The translations under genes and the position numbers were made by a program. DNA of 64,000 bases from Mesonia sp. HuA40 (lineage in GTDB: Bacteria > Bacteroidota > Bacteroidia > Flavobacteriales > Flavobacteriaceae). Shown piece by piece: positions 36,646 to 43,999 of the stretch. The notes beneath the pieces are model-generated. The model was not told where the DNA came from, searched no databases, and saw only the letters and a list, made by a program, of their open reading frames with translations. Numbering within the stretch: the stretch's first letter is position 1; the number at the start of each line of letters is the position of its first letter. The stretch covers positions 144,261 through 208,260 of the forward strand of contig NZ_VRLT01000021.1 of assembly GCF_008017835.1 (NCBI RefSeq), given 5' to 3'.

Positions 36646-36825
36646 ATGCCGTCGAGGCATTCAATAGGTGCTACTCGTAAGTTTTTCGGCCAACTCAACT
36701 TATTCTTTCATCTACTCGAAAAATTTTCTTATAAACTCGTACATTTTGTAGTCAAACCCGTAGCTTTTGTCGCTGCATTATGGGTATTAAGAGCTATCTT
36801 GCTCTATGTTTTTACCAACCTTTAA
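36646..36825 (+). CDS. small hydrophobic protein, unknown
   Basis: A 59-residue reading frame starting ATG 36646. After a basic start (MPSRHSIGATRKF) comes an amphipathic stretch and a hydrophobic segment at about 36-56 (PVAFVAALWVLRAILLYVF) that could span a membrane. The composition looks like real protein, but there is no recognised family and no strong ribosome site. It could equally be the 3' end of an older gene in this decaying region. Confidence 0.35.
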   Translation: MPSRHSIGATRKFFGQLNLFFHLLEKFSYKLVHFVVKPVAFVAALWVLRAILLYVFTNL

Positions 36826-36910
36826 AAGGAATTAAAGCGATGAAAAAACTGACTATTATACTTAAAAAATCAGATAACAATCCGTATCAACCATTTTAAC
36901 CTAATAAGCT

Positions 36911-37104
36911 ATGCCTACCAAACCTAAGACGCTCATCTTGTCAACTTTTCTCTATTTTGGGTTAAGCTCAATTCTTATTGCCATGTACCTGATGGAAATA
37001 ATCAATTTTTTGAAACAACATTACGTTTTAAGCCTAGCTTTTATTCGTCTGCAGACTTGTATCGATGGTTTTATGCACAATATGTTTGGCCCAAAGACGC
37101 GTAA
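36911..37104 (+). pseudogene. frameshifted small membrane protein
   Basis: ATG 36911 opens a frame with a hydrophobic helix (STFLYFGLSSILIAMYLME). It runs into a T6 run near 37005-37012; adding one T there switches to a frame reading FETTLRFKPSFYSSADLYRWFYAQ and ending WPKDA with TAA at 37102. That tail looks far more protein-like than the continuation of the first frame, which runs on to 37297 in low-complexity residues. I therefore read this as one about 64-residue gene with a one-base loss in a homopolymer. Family unknown. Confidence 0.4.
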
Positions 37105-37327
37105 TAGTAGTCCGCAAAAGCATGCTGCATTTTTACTTATGCAATGGGAAATCAAGTTCTCTTTTTTATTTTATACAAAACTTAAGCGATTTGGTATTTT
37201 GAAAAGAGGGATTCGGTTGATTCTATACCCCATCTTAAACCCCACAATTTCAAATTATTTTTATTTTTCAAAACTACCCGTTTTAAAAAGCGACTGAAGC
37301 TAGTTGATTTTCTTACTGGTTGTTTAG

Positions 37328-37356
37328 AAGCCTCTTGTTTAGCGAGAGGCTTTTTT
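37328..37356 (+). terminator. Rho-independent terminator
   Basis: AAGCCTCT / AGAGGCTT stem with a 9-base loop and T6. It lies about 220 bases after the end of the frameshifted small gene, so it may once have ended a longer gene there. Confidence 0.75.
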
Positions 37357-37371
37357 GGCTTGAAAAAGCCG

Positions 37372-37500
37372 AAAATCATGCCCATGATTTAGAAAAACCA
37401 TGCCTATGTTTCATGAAAATCATGCCTATGATTCATGAAAAACATGCTGAACTTTTTAAAAATCATGCTGATCATTTGCATCCGCCATAGGCATGAAATT
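37372..37500. repeat. degenerate ~22-base tandem repeat with inverted copy
   Basis: About five units, each an A-run followed by CATGCCTATGATTCATG or a variant, starting near 37373, 37393, 37416, 37438 and 37458. The middle two are almost identical over 20 bases; the last two are more diverged (CATGCTGA). An inverted copy (CCATAGGCATGAAATTT) at 37484-37500 can pair with them. The CATG and TATG cores make each unit partly palindromic. Confidence 0.6.
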
Positions 37501-37760
37501 TAAAAACGCTAAAACCTAAGAAAAAGATGCTCTTTGGATAAAAAAAACAATTTTTCGCTCTTTAAAAACCCCAAAATAGACTACAAAAACGCGGTTTTCC
37601 GCTCAAAAAGCGAGCAAAAGGCTAGGAAAAGTAAGATTAAACCTCGTTTAAATCTGATTAAAAGTATGATGGTGCCGCTGTGTATAGTGGTTTAGCGTGG
37701 TTTTATGGTTCATTAAAAGCATTTTAAGTATAGAAAACAAGGCAAGCTAAAGTTATGCTA

Positions 37761-37852
37761 GTTCGTTACTCCTTCGATGTTTCTTCGTTGATCCCTCGAA
37801 ATATAAGGATTTATCGCATAAGTACCGAAGGAGTATCGAATTAACTTCGAAC
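37761..37852. repeat. inverted repeat with 10-base perfect arms
   Basis: TACTCCTTCG at 37767-37776 and CGAAGGAGTA at 37826-37835 are perfect complements, with GTTCG/CGAAC (37761-37765 / 37848-37852) as outer arms and a 49-base inner region. No T run follows, so it is not a terminator. Confidence 0.45.
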
Positions 37853-37950
37853 CAGCATTGTATTATCTCTAGTGAACGTATACGATTGCTCCGCCTTAAA
37901 CAGCTACTTATTACGGGGTTAAGCGCGTAGAAAAATAATTTTGGTTTGCT

Positions 37951-37991
37951 GGTAGGGGGCGGGGGGTGGCGGTGGGATTGGTGTTTTGGGG
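37951..37991 (+). other. G-rich tract with G-quadruplex pattern
   Basis: Four runs of at least three G (37955-37959, 37961-37966, 37974-37976, 37988-37991) within 37 bases, in an otherwise AT-rich region. The pattern allows an intramolecular G-quadruplex with loops of 1, 7 and 11 bases on the plus strand. Confidence 0.5.
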
Positions 37992-38389
37992 TGAAATGTT
38001 ATTAACTGAGTAAAAGATTAAACTAGGTCCAGGTAACTTGAATATATTTTTTTAAAATTATATTGAAGTTTGTAAAAATTGATAAGGTTATTCAAATAAA
38101 TTAATTTATAAATCTATCGTTGTATTTATTGGGGATAGTTGGCTTTATGAAATTAAGGATACATTAAATACTAGTTTTTTTTATAGATTTATTTATTTGA
38201 TGTTTTGACTTTAAAAGAAATTGTAATTAAATTTACAAAGTCGTTAATTTAGATGCATTTTTGTATTAAACTAAAATGTTCTTTAATATACTTTACAAGC
38301 TTGCTATTGGGCTAAGTTTTTCTGGTATTATTTTCGTCCTTGCCTAAATAACCTCATTCATAATCCCAATCTAAAAAATATTAAGTGCA

Positions 38390-38596
38390 ATGAATGATAA
38401 TTTAAATACCTTGAGCCGTGAAGATTTTATGAACTTTTTTCGTGATGACGAAAAGTTAAGCACACTTTCAGCTGATGATAGAATTGAAATATTTCTACAA
38501 ATACTTCCAGGTGGTTCAGATATTTCAGAAGGCCTTTTAAACGAGTTAATCAGCGACTATCAAGTAACTAATTTAGAAGTAAGTCAAGTTAAATAA
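38390..38596 (+). CDS. small acidic protein encoded before the HNH nuclease
   Basis: A 68-residue, strongly acidic, probably all-helical protein (SREDFMNFFRDDEKL, SADDRIEIFLQILPGG). There is no signal peptide or known motif. Its stop overlaps the start of the HNH nuclease gene by one base (TAATG), so the two are almost certainly translated together. Size, charge and position fit an immunity, antitoxin or accessory partner of the nuclease, but that is inference only. Confidence 0.7.
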   Translation: MNDNLNTLSREDFMNFFRDDEKLSTLSADDRIEIFLQILPGGSDISEGLLNELISDYQVTNLEVSQVK

Positions 38597-39363
38597 TGGC
38601 AAAGTCAAATAATTGGACAAGAGAACAAACAATTGTAGCATTCAATGTTTACTGTAAAATTCCATTTAACAACAGTAGCAAAACACATCCAACAATAATA
38701 AAATATGCCAACATCATAGGTCGTTCACCATCTGCTTTAAATATGAAAGTTGGCAATTTCGGTAGATTAGACCCTGATTTACAAAAAAAAGGAATTACAG
38801 GTCTTGCTAATGGCAGTATATTAGAAGAAATTATTTGGGATGAATTTCACGGTAATTGGGACGATTTAGCTTATGAAAGCGAAAAGTTAATTTCTCAATT
38901 TCAAAATAAAACTATAATTGAAACAAATGAAATTGACTTAACAGATTTTCCAGAGGGAAAAGATGTCGAACGACTAGTAAAAACAAGAGTAAACCAAAAC
39001 TTTTTTCGTTCTTCAGTTTTATCTTCTTATTATCAAAAATGTTGCATAACAGGTATCAATATTTCTGATTTTTTAGTTGCAAGCCATATTATTCCTTGGC
39101 GAACAAATAAAGAAGAAAGAATAAACCCAAGAAATGGTTTATGTTTAAATTCAATTCACGACCAAGCATTTGATAAAGGATTTTTAACCATAACTGCTGA
39201 CTATGAGGTTAAAATTTCTGATGCAATTTACGAATACCAAGAAAATGAATCAATCGCCAATTTTTTTCTTAAATACGATAAACAAAAAATATCATTGCCG
39301 GATAAATTCCTACCTTCACGAGAGTTTCTTAAATATCACTCAGAAAATATCTTTCTACGTTAA
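38596..39363 (+). CDS. HNH endonuclease, restriction-like
   Basis: A 255-residue protein. The N-terminal part (about 1-75: NNWTREQTIVAFNVYCKIPF, RSPSALNMKVGNFG) looks like a helix-turn-helix module typical of this nuclease family. The C-terminal HNH domain (about 148-200) has CCITG at 149-153, His164 in ASHIIPW, Asn180 in PRNGL and His189 in HDQAFDKG, so the catalytic beta-beta-alpha-metal site looks complete. Relatives are annotated as putative restriction endonucleases; no methyltransferase is encoded nearby. The lower GC (about 32%) and the adjoining HpaII remnant suggest an acquired defence island. Confidence 0.85.
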   Translation: MAKSNNWTREQTIVAFNVYCKIPFNNSSKTHPTIIKYANIIGRSPSALNMKVGNFGRLDPDLQKKGITGLANGSILEEIIWDEFHGNWDDLAYESEKLISQFQNKTIIETNEIDLTDFPEGKDVERLVKTRVNQNFFRSSVLSSYYQKCCITGINISDFLVASHIIPWRTNKEERINPRNGLCLNSIHDQAFDKGFLTITADYEVKISDAIYEYQENESIANFFLKYDKQKISLPDKFLPSREFLKYHSENIFLR

Positions 39364-39406
39364 TTAGCTTGTGTTTTATTTTTGACTTAAAAATCAATAA
39401 TAGTAG

Positions 39407-39685
39407 CATAAATTAAAACGATTCTTTTCCGATGTAGCCTTAGGGATGATGCCTTCAAAAGTATGGACGGGTAAATATGATGCTACTGGTGGATATTTAA
39501 TTGTAAAAGATAATGGTGATGTTTTATGTTATCACATTTACAACAGAAATGAATTTGAGGATTACTTGCTAAATAATACCAAACTCGACACCGCAAGTTC
39601 TTCACGACACGGATTTGGAGAAATTTACCAGGAAAACGGAGAATTATATTTTAAACTGAATTTGCAAATACGGTTTACGAAATAA
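39407..39685 (+). pseudogene. C-terminal remnant of a HpaII-type restriction endonuclease
   Basis: The frame is open from 39407, right after a TAG, and reads HKLKRFFSDVALGM, then WTGKYDATGGYLIVK, CYHIYNRNEFEDYLL, and ends with LNLQIRFTK. This pattern is what I recall of the C-terminus of the HpaII family (CCGG-cutting enzymes, about 350 residues). Only about 92 residues remain; the N-terminal three quarters and any partner methyltransferase are missing. ATG 39446 could start a 79-residue protein, but a functional product is unlikely. It lies 44 bases after the HNH gene. Confidence 0.65.
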
Positions 39686-39691
39686 AGTTTG

Positions 39692-39717
39692 TGCGCTAGT
39701 TAAGGCGCATTTTTTTA
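39692..39717 (+). terminator. Rho-independent terminator after the HpaII remnant
   Basis: TGCGC / GCGCA stem with an 8-base loop and T7, 6 bases after the stop. It has survived with the 3' end of the restriction gene. Confidence 0.75.
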
Positions 39718-39787
39718 TCAAATCATTCCCAAAAGCAATAGCTTTTCTTGGGTTTAATTTTTTACTTTTAAAATCTAAAATTTTGTT

Positions 39788-40089
39788 TTGAAGGTATTTT
39801 TTCATCTTTTATTAATGGTATTATTAACATTGGTAACCCAGATTGGCGGGCTAATTTACCTAATCTGTTGGCTTATAGTGCGTAAGAAAAAAAGGCTTAG
39901 ATTCCTAAAACGCTAGCGCTAATTATTATTTTCATTAGTACAGTACTTATACTTGTTAACTTTTTGACGGCTCAAGCTTTTACCCTTAGGTTTTGGTTAG
40001 ATGTTCTGCCACAAGTTTTTGTTATTGCCGGCATGTGCTGCGTACTAAAGGTGCAACATTATCGAAACCAAAAAAAGGAGAGACCATAA
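39788..40089 (+). pseudogene. broken membrane protein gene
   Basis: A TTG at 39788 opens a hydrophobic frame (LKVFFHLLLMVLLTLVTQIGG, then LIYLICWLIVRKKKR) that stops at 39914. A second frame shifted relative to it continues with two hydrophobic helices (ALIIIFISTVLILVNFLTAQ and LDVLPQVFVIAGMCCVLKV) to TAA at 40087-40089. Together they read like one small membrane protein broken near 39905-39915. The QIGGLIYLI start resembles a family of Bacteroidota membrane proteins whose members are much longer. Probably a decayed gene. Confidence 0.45.
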
Positions 40090-40181
40090 AGGCTTTGCGT
40101 TCATCTTTCACTTAAATTTGCTGTCTTATAATATCTTTTACTAATTTTTATATACGGTTTTCTCCACATTATAAATTATAT

Positions 40182-40487
40182 GTGCAGCAACGCGATCAGC
40201 TTGTTTTTGAGTCAATTTTACAAGAAAACAATATCGATTTTTTTAGCAACATAAAAGAAAAGGCTTTTTTAGATACGGGTATTCGGTATTTTCTGCGGGA
40301 AGCAGACCGGTCTAAAATTGACGCACTGTTAATTAAACACCAACTTATCGCACAGATAGAATCGAATAATATGCCCGATTTTACCTCTCACAAAAAAATA
40401 ATGAAGATTTATTATTTAATTGCTATGATTGTGGTTTTACTAATGTTAGCGGTTATAGTATTTGACGCTATTAGAAGCCAGTCGTAA
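40182..40487 (+). CDS. small membrane protein, DUF2007-like N-terminus
   Basis: A 101-residue protein with a soluble first part (about 1-75) and one C-terminal helix (about 76-94, YYLIAMIVVLLMLAVIVFD). The soluble part (QLVFESILQENNIDF and AFLDTGIRYFL then ADRSKIDALL) resembles the small DUF2007 signal-transducing fold. The only initiation codon in frame is GTG 40182, yet protein-like sequence seems to continue upstream of it (SPHYKLY), so the true start may lie in another frame or be lost. Confidence 0.55.
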   Translation: MQQRDQLVFESILQENNIDFFSNIKEKAFLDTGIRYFLREADRSKIDALLIKHQLIAQIESNNMPDFTSHKKIMKIYYLIAMIVVLLMLAVIVFDAIRSQS

Positions 40488-40564
40488 AACTATTTTTCTA
40501 ATTGCTAACAAATAGTGGTGCAAATGGGAGTAAAAGTAGCTTGCGCGGATTCAATTCTTGTTTT

Positions 40565-40685
40565 TTTGCGTGAGGGGTAGAGCGGCCTGTTTAAGCTCTT
40601 AAAAGTGTGGCACACTTTTAAAGCGAGTAGCGATAACCCGACTTTTGGAAGAGGCCTTGCCGAAAGCCAAAAGGCACGCCCAAAT
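40565..40685 (+). ncRNA. candidate structured RNA or repeat element upstream of ndk
   Basis: A GC-richer stretch with several possible helices: closing helix GCGTG 40568-40572 / CACGC 40675-40679, a hairpin AAAAGTG / CACTTTT near 40600-40620, CTTTTGG 40642-40648 / CCAAAAG 40667-40673, and GGCCT 40584-40588 with AGGCC 40652-40656, which would make a pseudoknot. It contains no long reading frame. Similar blocks (GTAG, GCGA, ACCCGAC, CGCC) occur at 56411-56490. The strand is uncertain. Confidence 0.45.
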
Positions 40686-40725
40686 AAAAGCTTTTAGCCA
40701 CAGGTGAGTACCCCCAATAAGTTTG

Positions 40726-40756
40726 TTTGCAGAATCGTAAGAAAAGATTACTTTTG
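40726..40756 (+). promoter_or_regulatory. complete Bacteroidota promoter for ndk
   Basis: TTTG at 40726-40729, exactly 19 bases, then TACTTTTG at 40749-40756: the canonical -33/-7 arrangement of Bacteroidota. The predicted start lies about 15 bases before the ndk ATG at 40779. This is the clearest promoter in the window and shows which in-frame ndk start is real. Confidence 0.75.
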
Positions 40757-40778
40757 CAGCAAATTAAAAATAAAATCC

Positions 40779-41198
40779 ATGGCAGGAAACAGAACATTTA
40801 CCATGATTAAGCCAGATGCTGTAAAAAACGGGCATATTGGTGCAATATTAGAACAAATCAACGCTTCTGGTTTTAGAATTGTTGCAATGAAATTAACGCA
40901 AATGACCAAGCGTGATGCCGAAACTTTTTACGGTGTACATAGCGAGCGTCCATTTTTTGGTGAGTTAGTTGAGTTTATGACTAGCGGACCTATAGTTGCA
41001 GCTATTTTAGAGAAAGATAACGCGGTAGAAGACTTTAGAACGCTTATTGGTGCAACCAATCCAGCCGAAGCTGCAGAAGGTACTATAAGAAAGAAATATG
41101 CTACTTCAATTGGTGAAAACGCAGTTCACGGTAGTGATAGCGATGAGAATGCCAAAATTGAAGGCGATTTTCATTTTGCTGGCAGAGAGATGTTTTAA
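40779..41198 (+). CDS. ndk: nucleoside-diphosphate kinase
   Basis: Ndk transfers the gamma-phosphate between nucleoside triphosphates and diphosphates through a phospho-histidine. The 139 residues are standard: FTMIKPDAV at 7-15, YGVHSERPF at 51-59, [14 protein letters not shown] at 91-104 and the active-site His117 in NAVHGSDS. I chose ATG 40779 because an upstream in-frame ATG (40704) lies before the promoter and gives a non-family extension. A bidirectional terminator follows. Confidence 0.97.
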   Translation: MAGNRTFTMIKPDAVKNGHIGAILEQINASGFRIVAMKLTQMTKRDAETFYGVHSERPFFGELVEFMTSGPIVAAILEKDNAVEDFRTLIGATNPAEAAEGTIRKKYATSIGENAVHGSDSDENAKIEGDFHFAGREMF

Positions 41199-41237
41199 TG
41201 GCTTGCTTTTAAAATAACTGCTAAGCTTAATAGCTTA

Positions 41238-41274
41238 TTAAAAACCCAAAAAAGTTTATTTTTTGGGTTTTTTT
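41238..41274. terminator. bidirectional terminator between ndk and the DciA-like gene
   Basis: AAAAACCCAAAAAA / TTTTTTGGGTTTTT stem with a short loop, between two convergent genes. Confidence 0.85.
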
Positions 41275-41275
41275 A

Positions 41276-41569
41276 TTAGCGTAAAATCAGTTTCTTGATT
41301 AAATCTTGCCCTAAAGATTCATTAAGCATGCGTATGATTTTTTCTTTTCCGTAGCTGAGTTCTTCGCGTAACACAGAGGAGCTCAAACTTACAATGAGTG
41401 TGTCTTCTTTTAACCGAATAGTAGTGGTGTATTTTTTTATGGCTGGCCCCATTTGGCTGTACCATACTTCTTTTACATTCACGTGATTGAGGCCTTGATC
41501 TAATTTATTTTCTTTTACAAAGGCTTTTAACACGCTGCCTATGTCTTGTTCTTCGCTATTTCTCGCCAT
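41276..41569 (-). CDS. DUF721/DciA-like protein
   Basis: A 97-residue protein of the DUF721 family (IGSVLKAFVKENKLDQGLN then EVWYSQMGPAIKKYT, and VSLSSSVLREEL), which includes DciA, the loader of replicative helicase in bacteria lacking DnaC/DnaI. It is chosen to start at ATG 41569 (MARNSEE), overlapping the end of the upstream lipoprotein gene by 14 bases. Its place right after recF, in a replication/repair gene cluster, fits this role; the helicase link itself is family knowledge, not visible here. Confidence 0.82.
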   Translation of the reverse strand: MARNSEEQDIGSVLKAFVKENKLDQGLNHVNVKEVWYSQMGPAIKKYTTTIRLKEDTLIVSLSSSVLREELSYGKEKIIRMLNESLGQDLIKKLILR

Positions 41570-41996
41570 AATTGTATCCTTCAAATTTTTTATAGGTGTA
41601 AATAATTCCTTGGGGGTTGCGTACTTTAAACTGCTCGGGCGCTACCTGCAGTAGGGTTTCTTGCCAAGAATCTTGTGGGGTTCTGTAGTGTAACACTAGA
41701 CTGTCTCCTTGTTGTAGAACTTTTATAGCTTCTTGCACGCCATTTGATTGGTAACCGCCGGTAAATTGCGGACGGGTTTTTTGCCGAAAGCCCTCGCCGT
41801 TTTCCAACTCGATATAATCTACGTTTTCATTAAACTTAAACGCAACTATTTGTCCGTTGGGTTTTTTAACCTCTTCGATTTCCCAATAGCCATTGAGCAA
41901 TTGAGTGTCTTCAAGTTTAGGTTGATTGTTGCAGGCCAAAAGCACACAAAACAAAACCAAGTATAGACTATATTGTAGCGTTTTTTTTAGAATCAT
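41556..41996 (-). CDS. lipocalin-like lipoprotein
   Basis: A 146-residue lipoprotein (lipobox LLAC near residue 21) with a lipocalin-like start [14 protein letters not shown] and repeated beta strands ([24 protein letters not shown]). The ligand is unknown. It overlaps recF by 4 bases (upstream) and the DciA-like gene (downstream), so it is carried in the recF operon. The combination recF-lipoprotein-DUF721 is common in Flavobacteriaceae. Confidence 0.75.
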   Translation of the reverse strand: MILKKTLQYSLYLVLFCVLLACNNQPKLEDTQLLNGYWEIEEVKKPNGQIVAFKFNENVDYIELENGEGFRQKTRPQFTGGYQSNGVQEAIKVLQQGDSLVLHYRTPQDSWQETLLQVAPEQFKVRNPQGIIYTYKKFEGYNYGEK

Positions 41997-43072
41997 AACT
42001 TAATTATTTTGTAATCTGATGCGTATTTCTTGACTACCTCTTCTGTACGCTGGGCGTGGGTATCGCTTATAAACAATTGGCCTAAATTGCCCTGGGTTAC
42101 CCATTGCACAATTTGCCCTACACGCTCTTCGTCTAATTTGTCAAAAACATCGTCGAGCAAAAGTATGGGTTTTACCCCAGTATGTTGTTGTAAAAAGTCA
42201 TATTGCGCCAATTTTAAAGCTATAAGATACGATTTTTGTTGGCCTTGGCTGCCAAATTTCTTTACGGAATAGTTTTTTATTTTAAAACTTAAATCGTCTT
42301 TATGCGTTCCTGCTCCCGTATACTGGCGTTGTAGGTCTTTTTGTAAATAGCTATCGAATAAGGCAAGCGGACTTTCTTCTTTTAACTGACTGCGGTAATG
42401 TAAATCTACAGCCTCTTTTCCTTTACTGATGTGATGGTAACGGTCTTTAAAAATAGGGGTGAAAACCGAAAGGAATTCGCTGCGTTTTTGAAAAATAGAC
42501 TCGGCCAGGGGGCTCAGCTGTTCATTGTAAACACTCAGCGTTTCTTGATCGTAATGTTGGTTGGCGGCAAAATATTTAAGTAAGGAGTTGCGCTGACTCA
42601 GCAGCTTGTTGTAGGCCAAAAGATCGTTGAGGTAGGTTTTGTCGCTTTGCGCAATAATGCCATCGATGAATTTACGACGAATCTCGCTACCTTCGGTAAT
42701 CAAGTCTCTGTCGGCTGGTGAAATAATCACCACAGGAATAAGCCCGATATGCTCACTAAATTTCTCGTAGTTTTTTCCATTGCGTTTAATTACCTTTTTT
42801 TGACCTTTCTTAGCGCTTACCACAATATGTTCTTTGCGCTCAAGACGTTCAAATTCGCCCTCAATCACAAAAAAGTCCTTCTTGTGCTTGATGTTTTGAC
42901 TGGTTACAGGATTAAAGTAACTTTTGCCATAGGCCAAATGGTAAATGCTGTCTAGGGTATTGGTTTTTCCTACGCCATTAAAACCCACAAAACAATTTAT
43001 ACGCGGATTAAATTCAAAATCTTCTTGCTCAAAGTTTTTGTAATTGACCAAAGCGAGTTTCTTTAAAATCAT
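41993..43072 (-). CDS. recF: DNA replication and repair protein RecF
   Basis: RecF binds gapped DNA and helps load RecA. The 359 residues show Walker [10 protein letters not shown] at 30-38, the signature region [15 protein letters not shown] near 275, and Walker [13 protein letters not shown] near 305. Length and motifs are normal. It heads the reverse operon with the lipoprotein and DUF721 genes. Confidence 0.96.
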   Translation of the reverse strand: MILKKLALVNYKNFEQEDFEFNPRINCFVGFNGVGKTNTLDSIYHLAYGKSYFNPVTSQNIKHKKDFFVIEGEFERLERKEHIVVSAKKGQKKVIKRNGKNYEKFSEHIGLIPVVIISPADRDLITEGSEIRRKFIDGIIAQSDKTYLNDLLAYNKLLSQRNSLLKYFAANQHYDQETLSVYNEQLSPLAESIFQKRSEFLSVFTPIFKDRYHHISKGKEAVDLHYRSQLKEESPLALFDSYLQKDLQRQYTGAGTHKDDLSFKIKNYSVKKFGSQGQQKSYLIALKLAQYDFLQQHTGVKPILLLDDVFDKLDEERVGQIVQWVTQGNLGQLFISDTHAQRTEEVVKKYASDYKIIKL

Positions 43073-43184
43073 AAGATAGGCTGTACTATATGCTTAAACG
43101 TAAAAAAGTTTAAAAGTACAAAGTAAGTAGGAAAGCCAATTAAAAAATACAAATAAATTCTCTTTTTTATATCAATAAAAATTA

Positions 43185-43192
43185 TATTTTTG
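43185..43192 (+). promoter_or_regulatory. Bacteroidota -7 element (TATTTTTG) before the TPR gene
   Basis: TATTTTTG fits TAnnTTTG and lies 20 bases before the ATG at 43213, between divergent recF and the TPR gene. No clean -33 TTTG was found. Confidence 0.45.
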
Positions 43193-43212
43193 CGCTTAAT
43201 TAACTATTATTT

Positions 43213-43995
43213 ATGGCAACTTACAAAAAGAGAGGATATAAGCCTAAGGCTAAAAAAGAAAGCGATGCAGTAGAAGAGAATTTTAACGAAGAAGAATCTA
43301 CAACCGCAGAAGTATTTAATAACCTAGACGAAGGAGCCAACAAAACCGAAGAGTGGGTTTCTGAAAACCAAAAGCCAATTTTAATAGGAATTGGAGTAGT
43401 GGTGGTTGCTGTTTTGGGTTACTTAGCATTTACTAAGTTTGTACAAGAGCCAAAAGAATTAGATGCGGCTAATGATATTGCACAAGCACAAATTTACTTT
43501 GAAGACGCTTTAGATGCTTCAGGTAAAGCGCAAGATAGTTTGTACAACCTGGCTTTACAGGGAGGAAACGGTAAATTTGGTTTATTAGATGTTATTGATA
43601 GTTACGGAAGTACCGCTACTGGAAATTTAGCCCATTATTATGCGGGTATTGCTTATTTGAATACAGGAGAGTATAAAGAAGCAATCAATCATTTAGAGCA
43701 ATTCTCAAGCGATGATGAGATTATAGCTCCTTTGGCTAAAGGTGCCATAGGTGACGCCTTTATGCAATTGAACCAGCCAGAAGAGGCCTTAGATTATTAT
43801 GAAAAGGCAGCCAAATTACGTAAAAATGAATTTACGACGCCTAAGTTTTTACTAAAGGCAGCCATTACAGCCTTAGAATTAAAAGACGGTGAGAAAGCCG
43901 AAAAATATTTAAATCAAATTGATGCAGAATATCAAGATTCTGCAGAAGCTAGCGAAGTGGCCATTTATTTAGGTCAAGCTAAAGCAATGCAATAA
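43213..43995 (+). CDS. membrane-anchored TPR protein (YfgM-like)
   Basis: A 260-residue protein with a charged cytoplasmic start (basic 1-16, acidic 17-50), one membrane helix (55-75, PILIGIGVVVVAVLGYLAF) and a C-terminal TPR domain (about 125-255: AHYYAGIAYLNTGEYKEAI, DAFMQLNQPEEALDYYEKA). The topology resembles YfgM, a periplasmic chaperone-associated protein. ribH follows after 4 bases, so they form an operon. Confidence 0.8.
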   Translation: MATYKKRGYKPKAKKESDAVEENFNEEESTTAEVFNNLDEGANKTEEWVSENQKPILIGIGVVVVAVLGYLAFTKFVQEPKELDAANDIAQAQIYFEDALDASGKAQDSLYNLALQGGNGKFGLLDVIDSYGSTATGNLAHYYAGIAYLNTGEYKEAINHLEQFSSDDEIIAPLAKGAIGDAFMQLNQPEEALDYYEKAAKLRKNEFTTPKFLLKAAITALELKDGEKAEKYLNQIDAEYQDSAEASEVAIYLGQAKAMQ

Positions 43996-43999
43996 TTAT

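Larger units (their letters stand above)
37105..38389. other. about 1.3 kb repeat-rich non-coding stretch
   Basis: No convincing gene was found on either strand. The stretch holds a terminator (37328-37356), a GGCTT-GAAA-AAGCC hairpin (37357-37370), degenerate repeats (37372-37500), a long inverted repeat (37761-37852), a G-rich tract (37951-37991) and, just before the next operon, a possible 23-residue hydrophobic peptide (38276-38347). Base composition swings from G-rich to over 75% AT after 38,000, unlike the neighbours, which suits an insertion or recombination site. Confidence 0.5.

Noticed and set aside
37182..37385. Reverse-strand 67-residue basic frame
   Set aside because: It runs through the terminator and the frameshifted gene in antisense; no family resemblance.
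37372..37500. CRISPR array
   Set aside because: Units are contiguous and degenerate, with no unique spacers of constant length and no cas genes.
40704..40778. Longer ndk with 25 extra residues
   Set aside because: The extension spans the promoter and is absent from the family; the normal start is ATG 40779.
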